From Comamonadaceae bacterium G21597-S1 (GTDB lineage: Bacteria > Pseudomonadota > Gammaproteobacteria > Burkholderiales > Burkholderiaceae_C): a stretch of 64,000 nucleotides of DNA. A program made the translations under genes and the position numbers. Of the stretch, positions 1-8,745 are shown one piece after another. How positions within the stretch are numbered: position 1 is the first letter of the stretch; the number at the start of each line of letters is the position of its first letter. The notes beneath the pieces are model-generated. The model saw nothing but the letters and a program-made list of their open reading frames with translations, searched no databases and had not been told where the DNA came from. The stretch covers positions 517,822-581,821 of the forward strand of contig JAPWHR010000003.1 of assembly GCA_027214345.1 (NCBI GenBank), given 5' to 3'.

Positions 1-332
1 CGCAGGCCCGGATCGACTGGAACGCCGGCGCCGACCGGATCGAGCGCAGCATCCGCGCCTTCGATCCCAACCCGGGCGCCTGGACCACGCTGGGACCGGA
101 CGTGATCAAGGTGTGGCGTGCGTCGCCCCACCCTGGGCCCGAGCCGTCGCACGCAGCGCCGGGCACCGTGCTGGCGGCGGACGATGCCGGCATCGTGGTG
201 GCCTGCGGATCCGGTGTGCTGCGGCTGACGGCCTTGCAACGGGCCGGCGGCAAGCGGCTGGCGGTGGCCGACTTCCTGCGCGGCCAGCCGGTGGAGCCCG
301 GCGTGCGGCTGGGTCAGGACGGCGATCACTGA
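1..332 (+). CDS. fmt: Methionyl-tRNA formyltransferase, C-terminal part (partial)
   Basis: This is the last 109 residues of Fmt; the gene begins upstream of the window and its codons are in phase from base 3. Fmt transfers a formyl group from 10-formyl-THF to Met-tRNA for translation initiation. The visible part is the C-terminal OB-like tRNA-binding domain, with the typical stretch around FDPNPGAWTT and the ending LRGQPVEPGVRLG. Its TGA stop overlaps the next gene's ATG by one base, so fmt and azlC are probably co-transcribed. A def gene would be expected just upstream. Confidence 0.9.
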   Translation, partial: QARIDWNAGADRIERSIRAFDPNPGAWTTLGPDVIKVWRASPHPGPEPSHAAPGTVLAADDAGIVVACGSGVLRLTALQRAGGKRLAVADFLRGQPVEPGVRLGQDGDH

Positions 333-1069
333 TGTTCCTGTTGCGCGACCACTACCGCCACCCGGAATTCCGGATCGGCCTGCGGGACTTCATTCGTACC
401 GCCCCGGGCATCGCCGCCTGGGGCCTGATGACCGGCGTGGCCATGGTCAAGTCCGGCATCGGACTGGTCGAGTCGGTGCTGATGGCGCTGATCGTCTTCG
501 CTGGCAGTTCCCAGTTGGCGGCGATCCCGCTGATCCTGGCCGGTGCGCCGTTGTGGGTCATCTGGGCCACCGCCTTCTGCGTGAACCTGCGTTTCGTCGT
601 GTTCAGCCTGCACCTGCACCACTACATGTCACATCTGCCGACATGGCAGCGCGTGGTGTCCGGATATTTCACCGCCGACCTGAGTTACGTGATGTTCGTG
701 CGGCGTTATCCCCATCCGGCCCTTGACGCCGATGGCAAGCTGGCCGAACAGGCCTACCTGGCGGGCAGCAATCTGATGAACTGGGGCGCCTGGATCACCG
801 CGAGCCTGGTCGGCGTGGCGCTGGCCAATTTCATCCCGCAGGCCTGGGGCCTGGGTTTTGCCGGCATCCTGTGCCTGATCGGCATCCTGTGCTCGCTGGC
901 CACGACGCGCCTGCGCATCCTGTCTGCCGCGGTGGCCGGTGCGGTCGGCGTGGCCGCCTTCGCATTGCCCCTGAAGCTCAACATCATCGCCGCCATCGGC
1001 GCGGCCGTGCTGCTGTGCCTGACGATGGAGAAGCTGCAGCCGCCGCACGCCCGGGAGGTGCGGACATGA
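332..1069 (+). CDS. azlC: AzlC-family branched-chain amino acid exporter, large subunit
   Basis: A 245-residue inner-membrane protein with about six to eight hydrophobic segments. It carries the AzlC features AFCVNLRFVVFS and the early GIAAWGLMTGVAM region. AzlC works with the small AzlD protein to export branched-chain amino acids and analogues. I chose the ATG at 332 because it overlaps the fmt stop (TGATG) and gives the usual family length; a longer upstream frame would only overlap fmt. azlD follows, but after an unusual 70-base gap filled by a short bridging ORF. Confidence 0.88.
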   Translation: MFLLRDHYRHPEFRIGLRDFIRTAPGIAAWGLMTGVAMVKSGIGLVESVLMALIVFAGSSQLAAIPLILAGAPLWVIWATAFCVNLRFVVFSLHLHHYMSHLPTWQRVVSGYFTADLSYVMFVRRYPHPALDADGKLAEQAYLAGSNLMNWGAWITASLVGVALANFIPQAWGLGFAGILCLIGILCSLATTRLRILSAAVAGAVGVAAFALPLKLNIIAAIGAAVLLCLTMEKLQPPHAREVRT

Positions 1070-1143
1070 GACACCCTGTGTCAATCCCCCGCCGTTTTGA
1101 GCAGGTTCTGCAGACCTCGATGTTGGGAGGGGTCGTCCAGTGA
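1066..1143 (+). CDS. Possible 25-codon bridging ORF between azlC and azlD
   Basis: An ATG at 1066 overlaps the azlC stop (ATGA), and the TGA at 1141-1143 overlaps the azlD GTG (GTGA). The 25-residue product starts MRHPVSIPRRF and ends MLGGVVQ. I recognise no family. AzlC and AzlD genes normally abut or overlap directly, so this looks like inserted DNA that has kept translational coupling. A short inverted repeat, GACAC-cct-GTGTC, lies at its start, and a G-rich ribosome-binding stretch near 1125-1131 precedes azlD. It may be an untranslated spacer. Confidence 0.3.
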   Translation: MRHPVSIPRRFEQVLQTSMLGGVVQ

Positions 1144-1475
1144 GCGCGATCGACTGGCACACCGTGCTGATCGTCGTGGGCCTGGCGGTGGTGACGGTGC
1201 TGACGCGCTGCTTCTTCCTGTTCTCCAATCGCACCTGGACGCTGCCGCACTGGGCGCAACGCGGCCTGCAATATGCGCCGATCGCCGCGCTTGCCGCGGT
1301 CGTCGTGCCCGAGGTCGTGATGGCGCAGGACGCCCTGGTGGACACCTGGCGCGACGCGCGCCTGTATGCCGCCGTCGTGGGGGCAGTCGCGTATTTCTGG
1401 CGCAAGGACGTGTTGTTCACCATCGTCGCCGGCATGCTGGTCTACCTGCCCTTGCACCTGAGCCTGGGCTGGTAG
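1140..1475 (+). CDS. azlD: AzlD-family branched-chain amino acid exporter, small subunit
   Basis: A 111-residue membrane protein with four predicted hydrophobic segments, the normal size for AzlD. It has the typical VTVLTRCFFLF start region and a PEVVMAQ middle motif. It partners with AzlC. The start is GTG at 1140, preceded by GGGAGGGG about nine bases upstream. No terminator is visible before the regulatory region of the next operon. Confidence 0.85.
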   Translation: MSAIDWHTVLIVVGLAVVTVLTRCFFLFSNRTWTLPHWAQRGLQYAPIAALAAVVVPEVVMAQDALVDTWRDARLYAAVVGAVAYFWRKDVLFTIVAGMLVYLPLHLSLGW

Positions 1476-1526
1476 CTCGCTGGCGGGCCTGCTCACGGTG
1501 TCCGACGCCAGCATGCACGGGCGCGG

Positions 1527-1543
1527 CTTAAGCCCGCCTTATG
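1527..1543 (+). promoter_or_regulatory. PmrA-box-like operator upstream of pmrA
   Basis: The sequence CTTAAG-CCCGC-CTTATG fits the PmrA consensus YTTAAK-N5-YTTAAK with one mismatch. It lies 61 bases before the pmrA start. The position suggests autoregulation. The nearest good -10 (TATGCT, 1591-1596) is further away than in classical PmrA promoters, so the arrangement is uncertain. Confidence 0.5.
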
Positions 1544-1590
1544 TCCTGCGGCCGGGCACGGACTCCACCGCCGGTGCAGCCTTGCTCGCA

Positions 1591-1596
1591 TATGCT
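1591..1596 (+). promoter_or_regulatory. Possible -10 element for pmrA
   Basis: TATGCT ends seven bases before the ATG at 1604. If it is used, the transcript would begin almost at the start codon. No convincing -35 is visible. Confidence 0.3.
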
Positions 1597-1603
1597 TGGG
1601 GCC

Positions 1604-2302
1604 ATGCGGATCCTGGTGGTGGAAGACGATACGGCGATTGCCGATGCCTTGCAGGTATCGCTCAAGCTGGCCGGCCATGCGGTGGACATCTGCACCACGC
1701 TGGCGCAGGCCTGGTCGGCATTACGCGTCGAACCATTCGACGCGATGTTGCTCGACCTCGGACTGCCCGACGGTGACGGCGTGCAGTTGTTGGCCCGGGT
1801 GCGCGCCGGTGCGCACAGCGCAGCAGGCGCGGGACTGCCGCGATCCGACATGCCGGTGCTGATCATGACCGCCCGCGACGGTGTCGACCAGCGCGTGGCC
1901 GGACTCGACGGCGGTGCCGACGACTACCTGGTCAAGCCCTTCGACCCACAGGAGCTGCTGGCCCGTATCCGGGCCATGACACGCCGCAGTGCCGGTCGCG
2001 CCCGCGCCGTGCTGCAATGCCGCGATCTCGAGATCGACCCGGCGGCACGCACGGTGACGCAGGCCGGGCTGCCGGTGGCGCTGGGCGCCAAGGAGTTCGC
2101 CCTGTTGCAGACCCTGGTCGAGGCCAGCCCGCAGGTCCTGTCCAAAACACGGCTGGAGGCGGCGCTGTACGGGTTTGGCGAAGCGCTCGAGAGCAATGCG
2201 ATCGAAGTGCATGTGCATCATCTGCGACGCAAGCTCGGCGCGGACCTGATTCTCACCATGCGCGGCGTCGGATATTTCGTGCCGCGGGACCAGCCGGCGT
2301 GA
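1604..2302 (+). CDS. pmrA: OmpR/PhoB-family response regulator, PmrA/BasR-like
   Basis: A 232-residue DNA-binding response regulator. The receiver domain spans about residues 1-120, with acidic pair D8-D9, phosphoacceptor D51 in LLDLGLPDGDG and the conserved lysine in VKPFDP. A C-terminal winged helix (about 130-228) ends with the HHLRRKL and GVGYFV signatures. The downstream histidine kinase and eptA, together with a PmrA-like box upstream, support a PmrA role in lipid A modification; QseB-type regulators are close relatives. The ATG at 1604 gives the canonical MRILVVEDD start. The stop overlaps the kinase GTG (GTGA). Confidence 0.85.
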   Translation: MRILVVEDDTAIADALQVSLKLAGHAVDICTTLAQAWSALRVEPFDAMLLDLGLPDGDGVQLLARVRAGAHSAAGAGLPRSDMPVLIMTARDGVDQRVAGLDGGADDYLVKPFDPQELLARIRAMTRRSAGRARAVLQCRDLEIDPAARTVTQAGLPVALGAKEFALLQTLVEASPQVLSKTRLEAALYGFGEALESNAIEVHVHHLRRKLGADLILTMRGVGYFVPRDQPA

Positions 2303-3681
2303 CGCAGCCCAGCCTGGCGCGCCATCTGTGGCGCTGGACCCTGGCAGCACTGGCGGCGGCCTGGCTGGCGTTGATGCTGGCATCGTATTTCGCCGGCATG
2401 CACGAGGCGGGCGAGATCACCGACGGCCACCTGGCGTCGGCGGCCCATGTGTTGCTGCAGCTGCCGGCCATCGGCGCCGGTGCCGCCGGTGCGGCCAGCG
2501 GCCTCGACGCGGACGACGGCGCGACGCCATCCGGACGCCACCTCAAGCTGGCCAGCAGCGTGGCGGTGCTGGTCTGGGAAAGCGGCGTGCTGGTTTCCGA
2601 TACCCGACCGCCGTCCCAGCGCGGCAGCGTGGACTTCCCGCCGGGTTATGCCACCACGGTGCTTCGCCAGGGGGCGGACCAGGCGCCCCGGCGCTGGCGC
2701 AGTTTTTCTGCCGAGCGTGCGGACGGGTCCCGCAAGGTGACGACGATGATCGATCTCGATCAGCCGACGCGCATCGTGCGCGAGGTGACATTCACGATCG
2801 CGCGTCCCTCACTGGTCGTGTTGCCGCTGGTGGCGCTGTTGTTGTGGTGGGCCATCCGGCGGGGCCTGCGCCCCTTGAACGCCTTGTCGGACCGGGTCGC
2901 CGCGCTGAAGTTGCACGGGTCCGAGCGGCTGGACGCTTCCCACGGGTATGCGGAGTTCGCCAGCACGGTGGCGGCGATCAACGGCTTGGTCACCCGGCTG
3001 CAGTCGCAGGCCGCGGCGGAGCGGGCCTTTGCCTCGGACGTGGCGCACGAACTGCGTACGCCGCTGGCGGCCATCGCGCTGCAGGCCGACGTGGCGGCCC
3101 AGCATCCCGATGCGGCGAGCCGCGCCCGGGCGCTGGAGCGGCTGCAGCAGGAGGCGCTGCGCGCGGGGCAGATCCTGGCCCAGCTGCTGGATCTGGCGCG
3201 GGCACAGCGTCCCGACCAGGCGGCGCTGCAGGACGTATGCCTCGACACGCTGGCCGCCGACGTGATGGCCGGCTTCGCCCAGGCCAGCGTGGACAGCGAC
3301 CATGCACTGGAGCTGCGTTGTGGCGAAGCACCGGTGCGTGTGCCGGGCAATGCCTTGTTGCTCGAGTTGGCCTTGCGCAACCTGATCGACAACGCGATCG
3401 GCCACACCCCGGCCGGCACCCAGGTCGTGGTGGAGGTCTGCCGCACCGGTGGCGGCCAGGCACGGCTGGCGGTATGTGACAGCGGCGCGGGCGCCGCCGC
3501 CGCCGCGCCGGCGCCGGTCGACACCGAACGTGATCACCTGGGCCTGGGGCTGCGCCTGGTGGAGCGTATTGCCGCGTTGCATGGCGCGCGGCTGGTGCGT
3601 GACGCCGGCCCGGCGCCGACCACCCACTGTTTTGCGATGGAATGGAAATCCGATGTCGTTTCCGAAACCGCACGCGCCTGA
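2299..3681 (+). CDS. pmrB: Sensor histidine kinase, PmrB/QseC-like
   Basis: A 460-residue membrane kinase. There are transmembrane helices at about 11-31 and 170-187 flanking a 135-residue periplasmic sensor region, followed by a HAMP-like linker. The dimerisation domain carries phosphorylated H250 in DVAHELRTP, the N box is at N361-N365, and the ATP-lid glycines are around 394-398 and 415-418. An ExxE pair (E36, E39), similar to iron-sensing motifs of PmrB proteins, sits at the start of the periplasmic region, though QseC relatives also have acidic residues there. It starts at GTG 2299, overlapping pmrA, and its 3' end overlaps eptA by 29 bases. Confidence 0.85.
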   Translation: MTQPSLARHLWRWTLAALAAAWLALMLASYFAGMHEAGEITDGHLASAAHVLLQLPAIGAGAAGAASGLDADDGATPSGRHLKLASSVAVLVWESGVLVSDTRPPSQRGSVDFPPGYATTVLRQGADQAPRRWRSFSAERADGSRKVTTMIDLDQPTRIVREVTFTIARPSLVVLPLVALLLWWAIRRGLRPLNALSDRVAALKLHGSERLDASHGYAEFASTVAAINGLVTRLQSQAAAERAFASDVAHELRTPLAAIALQADVAAQHPDAASRARALERLQQEALRAGQILAQLLDLARAQRPDQAALQDVCLDTLAADVMAGFAQASVDSDHALELRCGEAPVRVPGNALLLELALRNLIDNAIGHTPAGTQVVVEVCRTGGGQARLAVCDSGAGAAAAAPAPVDTERDHLGLGLRLVERIAALHGARLVRDAGPAPTTHCFAMEWKSDVVSETARA

Positions 3682-5335
3682 CGGGCGTGCTGGGCCGCGT
3701 GCCTGGCGGCCGCGGACCCTGATCCTGCTGGTCAGCGTCTGGCTGGCGCTGGCCGGCAATCTGCCGCTCTGGCGCACGATCTGGCCTCTGCCCGAACTGG
3801 CGGGATGGCGCGGAACCGTATTCGCCGCCGGCATGGTGGTCTGGATCGCCGCCGCGCTGACGATGCTGCTCAGCCTGCTGGCCTGGAAGGGGCTTCTCAA
3901 GCCGGTGGTGGCGCTGCTGCTGGTCACGGCGGCGGCCAGCAGTTATTTCATGCTGCAATACGGCGTCGTGATCGACGCGACGATGATGGCCAACGTGGCC
4001 AATACCGACGTGCGCGAGGCACGCGACCTGTTGTCCTGGCCCTTGCTGCTGAACATCGTGTTCATCGCCGTGCTGCCGGGCTGGTGGTTGCTGCGACGGC
4101 CACTGGCGATGCGCCGCTTCGGCGTGCAGGCTGTGCGCAACCTGGGTGGCGCGGCCCTGGCACTGCTGGTGTTGCTGGGCGTGACGCTGCTGGCATTCCA
4201 GGATCTGGCATCGTTGATGCGCAACCACAAGCAGGTACGGTACCTCGTCAACCCGCTCAACACCGTGTATGCCAGCGGCAAGCTGGCGTTCGACCACGGC
4301 TCCAAGGCCAGCCGCCCGCTGGAGGCCATCGGACTGGACGCGCGCCTGGGGCCGACCCACGCGGCCGGGCAACGCCCGCCGCTGGTCGTGCTGGTGGTGG
4401 GCGAGACGGCGCGTGCCGCGAATTTCTCGCTCGGCGGCTACGCGCGCAAGACCAATCCGGAACTCGAAAAACTCGCCGCCCAGGGGCCGGCGCTGACCTA
4501 CTACAGCGCGGTGCGTTCCTGCGGCACCAACACCCAGGCTTCGTTGCCGTGCATGTTCTCGCACCTGGGCAAGGAGGCATTCGAGTCCACGCGCCAGCCA
4601 TACGAGAACCTGCTCGACGTATTGCAGCGCGCCGGGCTGGCGGTGGTGTGGATCGACAACCAGTCCGGTTGCAAGGGTTTGTGCGATCGGGTCGGGAAGG
4701 TCGACACCTTCAGACAGAAGACACCGGGCCTGTGCACCCAGGACGAATGTTTCGACGAGATCCTGCTGGCCGATCTCGACGCGCGTATCGCAGCCCTCGA
4801 TCCGGTGCGCCGCGACCGTGGCGTGGTGCTGGTGCTGCACCAGATGGGCAGCCACGGGCCGGCCTACTACAAGCGCGTGCCGCCGGCGTTCAAGACCTTC
4901 ATGCCCGAATGCGCCAGCAACGTGCTGCAGGAATGCCCGCGCACGGACGTCGTGAACGCGTACGACAACACCCTGGTCTACACCGATCATGTGCTGGCCG
5001 GCCTGGCGCGCTGGCTGGAGGGCCAGGCCGCGCACGGCGGACGGGACACGGCTCTGGTGTATGTGTCCGATCACGGCGAATCGCTGGGCGAGAACAACCT
5101 GTACCTGCACGGGTTGCCGTATGCGCTGGCGCCCGACACCCAGACCCATGTACCCATGCTCAGCTGGGTCTCGGAGCCGATGGCGCGGCGCCTGGTCCTG
5201 CGCCGGGAATGCCTGCGCGAGAACGCGGCGGCGCCGCTGTCGCACGACAACCTGTTCCATGCCATGCTCGGTCTGCTCGACGTGCAGACGGCGTTGTATC
5301 GCAGGGAACTGGACTGGTTCGCGTCCTGCCGTTGA
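3653..5335 (+). CDS. eptA: Lipid A phosphoethanolamine transferase
   Basis: A 560-residue inner-membrane enzyme of the EptA/MCR family, which adds phosphoethanolamine to lipid A phosphates and lowers binding of cationic peptides such as polymyxin. Hydrophobic segments fill residues 20-185. The periplasmic alkaline-phosphatase-like domain has metal ligand E251 (VVGETAR), probable nucleophile T294 within [11 protein letters not shown] (disulfide C290-C300) and the SDHGESLGE metal site. The ATG at 3653 lies within the end of pmrB, implying coupled translation. The pmrAB-eptA order is a classic lipid A modification operon. Confidence 0.92.
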   Translation: MSFPKPHAPDGRAGPRAWRPRTLILLVSVWLALAGNLPLWRTIWPLPELAGWRGTVFAAGMVVWIAAALTMLLSLLAWKGLLKPVVALLLVTAAASSYFMLQYGVVIDATMMANVANTDVREARDLLSWPLLLNIVFIAVLPGWWLLRRPLAMRRFGVQAVRNLGGAALALLVLLGVTLLAFQDLASLMRNHKQVRYLVNPLNTVYASGKLAFDHGSKASRPLEAIGLDARLGPTHAAGQRPPLVVLVVGETARAANFSLGGYARKTNPELEKLAAQGPALTYYSAVRSCGTNTQASLPCMFSHLGKEAFESTRQPYENLLDVLQRAGLAVVWIDNQSGCKGLCDRVGKVDTFRQKTPGLCTQDECFDEILLADLDARIAALDPVRRDRGVVLVLHQMGSHGPAYYKRVPPAFKTFMPECASNVLQECPRTDVVNAYDNTLVYTDHVLAGLARWLEGQAAHGGRDTALVYVSDHGESLGENNLYLHGLPYALAPDTQTHVPMLSWVSEPMARRLVLRRECLRENAAAPLSHDNLFHAMLGLLDVQTALYRRELDWFASCR

Positions 5336-5364
5336 GCCGCGGATGGCCGTCGTCGAACGGAACC

Positions 5365-5370
5365 TACAAT
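5365..5370 (+). promoter_or_regulatory. Possible -10 element of pgk
   Basis: TACAAT lies 32 bases before the pgk start, in the short gap after eptA. The hexamer 17 bases upstream (GATGGC) is a poor -35, so the call rests on the -10 alone. Confidence 0.35.
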
Positions 5371-5402
5371 TTGTCCATCTCGACTGTTGGGAAGAGCGAT
5401 CC

Positions 5403-6611
5403 ATGGAATTCATCCGTTTCTCCGATCTGTGTGCCAAGGGCGAAGTCGCCGGCAAGCGGGTCTTCATCCGGGCCGACCTCAACGTGCCGATGGACGACAG
5501 CGGCAAGATCACCGAAGACACGCGTATCCGCGCCTCGGTGGCCTGCATCACGATGGCGCTCGAGGCCGGTGCGGCGGTGATGGTCACTTCGCACCTGGGC
5601 CGCCCCAGCGAGGGCTGTTTTTCGCCGTCCGATTCGCTGGCGCCGGTGGCGCAGCGCCTCGGTGAACTGCTCAAACGTGAAGTACCACTGGTGTCCGACT
5701 GGGTCGACGGCTTCAAGCTCGACGGGCGCGCGCTCGAGCCGGGCCAACTGGTGATGCTCGAGAACTGCCGCATCAACGTCGGCGAGAAGAAGAACAACGA
5801 GTCGCTGGCGCGCAAGATGGCCGAGCTGTGCGACATCTTCGTGCACGATGCCTTCGGCACTGCGCACCGCGCCGAGGCCAGCACCTATGGCATCGCGCAG
5901 TTCGCGCCGGTGGCCTGTGCCGGCCCGCTGCTGGCGGCCGAGATCGACGCCATCGGCAAGGCGCTGAAGAATCCGAAACGCCCGCTGGTGGCCATCGTCG
6001 CCGGCTCCAAGGTGTCGACCAAGCTGACCATCCTCAAGGCCCTGGCCGACAACGTCGACCAGCTCATCGTCGGCGGCGGCATTGCCAACACCTTCATGCT
6101 CGCGGCCGGCCTGCAGATCGGCAAGAGCCTGGCCGAGCCGGACCTGCTGGACGAGGCCAAGGCCGTCATCCTGTCGATGACCGCGCGGGGTGCGGCCGTA
6201 CCGATCCCGACCGACGTGGTCACGGCCAAGGAGTTCAAGTCCGATGCCAAGGCCACGGTCAAGGCCGCGGCCGACGTGCAGGGCGACGACATGATCCTGG
6301 ACATCGGCCCGCAGACCGCCCAGCAACTGGCCGAGCAACTGGAGTCGGCCGGCACCATCGTGTGGAACGGCCCGGTCGGGGTGTTCGAGTTTCCCGCCTT
6401 CGAGGCCGGCACCAAACGTATCGCCAAGGCGATCGCCGAGAGCGACGCCTATTCGCTGGCCGGTGGCGGCGACACGCTGGCGGCGATCGCCAAATACGGC
6501 ATCGAGAAGAAGATCGACTACATCTCCACCGGCGGTGGTGCCTTTCTCGAAGTGCTCGAAGGCAAGACCTTGCCGGCGTTCGAGATCCTGGCGCGCCGCG
6601 CCAAGGCCTGA
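5403..6611 (+). CDS. pgk: Phosphoglycerate kinase
   Basis: A 402-residue cytoplasmic glycolytic enzyme that interconverts 1,3-bisphosphoglycerate plus ADP and 3-phosphoglycerate plus ATP. The N-terminal RADLNVPMD, the [10 protein letters not shown] substrate loop, the nucleotide-binding GSKVSTKL region and the C-terminal ending around STGGGAFLE are all present. The length is normal for bacterial Pgk. The ATG at 5403 is the first in-frame start after the eptA stop and gives the canonical N terminus. It is followed by pyk, and with fba nearby makes a lower-glycolysis cluster. Confidence 0.95.
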   Translation: MEFIRFSDLCAKGEVAGKRVFIRADLNVPMDDSGKITEDTRIRASVACITMALEAGAAVMVTSHLGRPSEGCFSPSDSLAPVAQRLGELLKREVPLVSDWVDGFKLDGRALEPGQLVMLENCRINVGEKKNNESLARKMAELCDIFVHDAFGTAHRAEASTYGIAQFAPVACAGPLLAAEIDAIGKALKNPKRPLVAIVAGSKVSTKLTILKALADNVDQLIVGGGIANTFMLAAGLQIGKSLAEPDLLDEAKAVILSMTARGAAVPIPTDVVTAKEFKSDAKATVKAAADVQGDDMILDIGPQTAQQLAEQLESAGTIVWNGPVGVFEFPAFEAGTKRIAKAIAESDAYSLAGGGDTLAAIAKYGIEKKIDYISTGGGAFLEVLEGKTLPAFEILARRAKA

Positions 6612-6653
6612 ACGCGCCCGGCGTGCGCGCCCGGGCGCCGCGCACGACCGACC

Positions 6654-6672
6654 GGTAACCGGGTGGTAACCG
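6654..6672 (+). promoter_or_regulatory. Tandem GGTAACC motif upstream of pyk
   Basis: Two copies of GGTAACCG start at 6654 and 6665, exactly 11 bases (one helical turn) apart, 42-60 bases before pyk. A closely related pair occurs in the other orientation upstream of fba. This is a candidate operator; the regulator is unknown. Confidence 0.4.
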
Positions 6673-6713
6673 TTTCGATGGGAGAATCGCGCGAAACTTA
6701 CGGAGACCGCACC

Positions 6714-8150
6714 ATGGCCATTCGCCGCGCCACCAAGATCGTCGCCACCCTCGGGCCGGCTTCCAGTGACCCCGACATGCTCGAGCAGATGATCCGCGCC
6801 GGGGTCAACGTGGTGCGGCTCAATTTCAGCCACGGTACGGCGCAGGACCATGTCAACCGGGCGCAACTGGTGCGCGAGGCCGCGACCCGGGCCGGACGCG
6901 AGGTGGCCATCATGGCCGACCTGCAAGGCCCCAAGATCCGCGTCGGCAAGTTCGCCGAGGGCAAGGTCGTGCTCAAGGCCGGCGCCGGTTTCGTGCTGGA
7001 CGCTTCGCGCACCGAACCCGGTGACGTGGATGCGGTCGGCCTGGACTACAAGTCCCTGCCGCGCGAAGTCCGGGCCGGCGACACCTTGTTGCTCAACGAC
7101 GGCCTGATCGTGCTCACCGTCGACGCGATCCGGGGTGACGCGGTGCACACCACGGTCAAGATCGGCGGGGAGCTGTCCAACAACAAGGGCATCAACAAGC
7201 TCGGCGGCGGCCTGACCGCGCCGGCGCTCACGGCCAAGGACATGGACGACATTCGCACCGCGATGGGCTTGAAGGCCGACTACGTGGCGGTGAGTTTCCC
7301 CAAGAACGCGACCGATATGGAGATGGCGCGCCAGCTGTGCAGCGTAGCCGCGGCCGACATGAATCACCGGCCGGGGCTGATCGCCAAGATCGAGCGCGCC
7401 GAGGCGATTCCGAAGCTGCTGGAAATCCTGCTGGCCAGCGACGGCATCATGGTCGCGCGCGGCGACCTGGCGGTCGAGGTCGGCAATGCGGCGGTGCCGG
7501 CGCTGCAGAAACGCATGATCAAGCTGGCGCGCGAACACGACAAGGTGGTCATCACCGCGACCCAGATGATGGAGTCGATGATCACCAACCCGGTGCCCAC
7601 CCGCGCCGAGGTCAGCGACGTGGCCAATGCCGTACTCGACGGAACGGATGCGGTGATGTTGTCGGCCGAGACGGCCGCCGGCAAGTATCCGCTGGAGACG
7701 GTGGTCGAGATGGCCAAGATCTGCCATGCGGCCGAGTCGCACGAGATCGTCAATTTCGAGGCCGATTTCATGGGCAAGACCTTCGGTCGCATCGACCAGT
7801 CGATCGCGATGGGCGCCCTGTTCACGGCCTACCACATGGGCGCCAAGGCCATCGTCGCCTTGACCGACAGTGGTTCGACCGCGTTGTGGATGAGCCGCCA
7901 CCTGATCCAGATTCCGATCTACGCGCTGACCCCGCGCGTGGCCACGCAGCGCAAGATGGCCTTGTACCGCAACGTGCGTCCACTGCTGATGGACAACAAC
8001 CTCGAGCGCGACACCGCGCTGGTCGAGGCCGAGACCCACCTCAAGACGCGCAATATCGTGCAAAGCGGCGATGTCTACGCCATCACCTGCGGCGAGCCGA
8101 TGGGCGCGCCCGGCGGCACCAACATGCTCAAGATCTGTCGCGTGGCCTGA
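6714..8150 (+). CDS. pyk: Pyruvate kinase
   Basis: A 478-residue enzyme converting phosphoenolpyruvate and ADP to pyruvate and ATP. It begins with TKIVATLGPAS, has RLNFSHG, the active-site lysine segment GLIAKIERAEAI, the metal-binding MVARGDLAVE and the signature ITATQMMESM. The full length includes the C-terminal allosteric domain. The ATG at 6714 follows GGAGACC; the frame extends 17 codons further upstream but that part is not conserved in the family. It follows pgk by 102 bases. Confidence 0.95.
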   Translation: MAIRRATKIVATLGPASSDPDMLEQMIRAGVNVVRLNFSHGTAQDHVNRAQLVREAATRAGREVAIMADLQGPKIRVGKFAEGKVVLKAGAGFVLDASRTEPGDVDAVGLDYKSLPREVRAGDTLLLNDGLIVLTVDAIRGDAVHTTVKIGGELSNNKGINKLGGGLTAPALTAKDMDDIRTAMGLKADYVAVSFPKNATDMEMARQLCSVAAADMNHRPGLIAKIERAEAIPKLLEILLASDGIMVARGDLAVEVGNAAVPALQKRMIKLAREHDKVVITATQMMESMITNPVPTRAEVSDVANAVLDGTDAVMLSAETAAGKYPLETVVEMAKICHAAESHEIVNFEADFMGKTFGRIDQSIAMGALFTAYHMGAKAIVALTDSGSTALWMSRHLIQIPIYALTPRVATQRKMALYRNVRPLLMDNNLERDTALVEAETHLKTRNIVQSGDVYAITCGEPMGAPGGTNMLKICRVA

Positions 8151-8174
8151 GCGGCAACACGCCAGGGTTGGCAC

Positions 8175-8732
8175 TCAGGGATGCGGGGCGGCCGGTGTCG
8201 GCTGCAGCGACTGCTGTGCGCGTGGCATGACGAGCCGGACCACGGCCCATCCGCAGGCGGTACCCAGTACCGCACCAGCGGCGACATCGAACGGGAAATG
8301 CAGGCCCAGGCTGATCCGGCTCCATGCGATCAGCGTGGCCATGGCCAGTGCGGCCCAGGCCCCGATGCGGCGCGGCGTCTGCATCGCCACCGCGACGGCG
8401 AACGCAAACGCCACGCTGGCATGGCTGCTGGGGAATCCGGCCGAGCCGGCATGCGGCAGCCAGGCCGTTCCCAGGCCGAGCATGAAGGGCCGCGGCATCG
8501 GCAGCAGGGCCTTGATGCCGCGGGCGCACAGCCATGCCAGCACCATGGCCAGCAATACGCGGACCACGGCGATCCGCACCCGGGACCCGGCCGCCAGCAG
8601 TGCGCCAACACACGCGGCCACCAGCCACTGCGGCAGTGTTTCGGAGGCGAAGCGGGCCAGCGTCAGCACCCATGCCGCGGAGCTCGCCGAGGCATTGATC
8701 CAGAGGAACACGGCGGAGTCGAGTTCGAACAT
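8175..8732 (-). CDS. PAP2-family membrane phosphatase
   Basis: A 185-residue membrane protein with about five hydrophobic segments and a complete PAP2 catalytic triad of motifs: K-x6-RP in KALLPMPRP, PSSH in GFPSSHAS, and S-R-x5-H-x3-D in SRISLGLHFPFD. Such enzymes remove phosphate from undecaprenyl pyrophosphate, phosphatidic acid or lipid A; the exact lipid cannot be told from sequence. The start MFELDS at 8732 is preferred over a longer in-frame start. It lies 13 bases downstream of a second PAP2 gene, so the two are probably one transcript. Confidence 0.8.
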   Translation of the reverse strand: MFELDSAVFLWINASASSAAWVLTLARFASETLPQWLVAACVGALLAAGSRVRIAVVRVLLAMVLAWLCARGIKALLPMPRPFMLGLGTAWLPHAGSAGFPSSHASVAFAFAVAVAMQTPRRIGAWAALAMATLIAWSRISLGLHFPFDVAAGAVLGTACGWAVVRLVMPRAQQSLQPTPAAPHP

Positions 8733-8745
8733 GGTGCCTGCCGGG

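Noticed and set aside
2990..5884. A 964-codon open frame on the minus strand across pmrB, eptA and pgk
   Set aside because: It lies opposite clearly coding genes and shows no family motif.
5364..8174. A 936-codon minus-strand frame across pgk and pyk
   Set aside because: It mirrors the codon structure of two glycolytic genes and its composition is that of a shadow frame.
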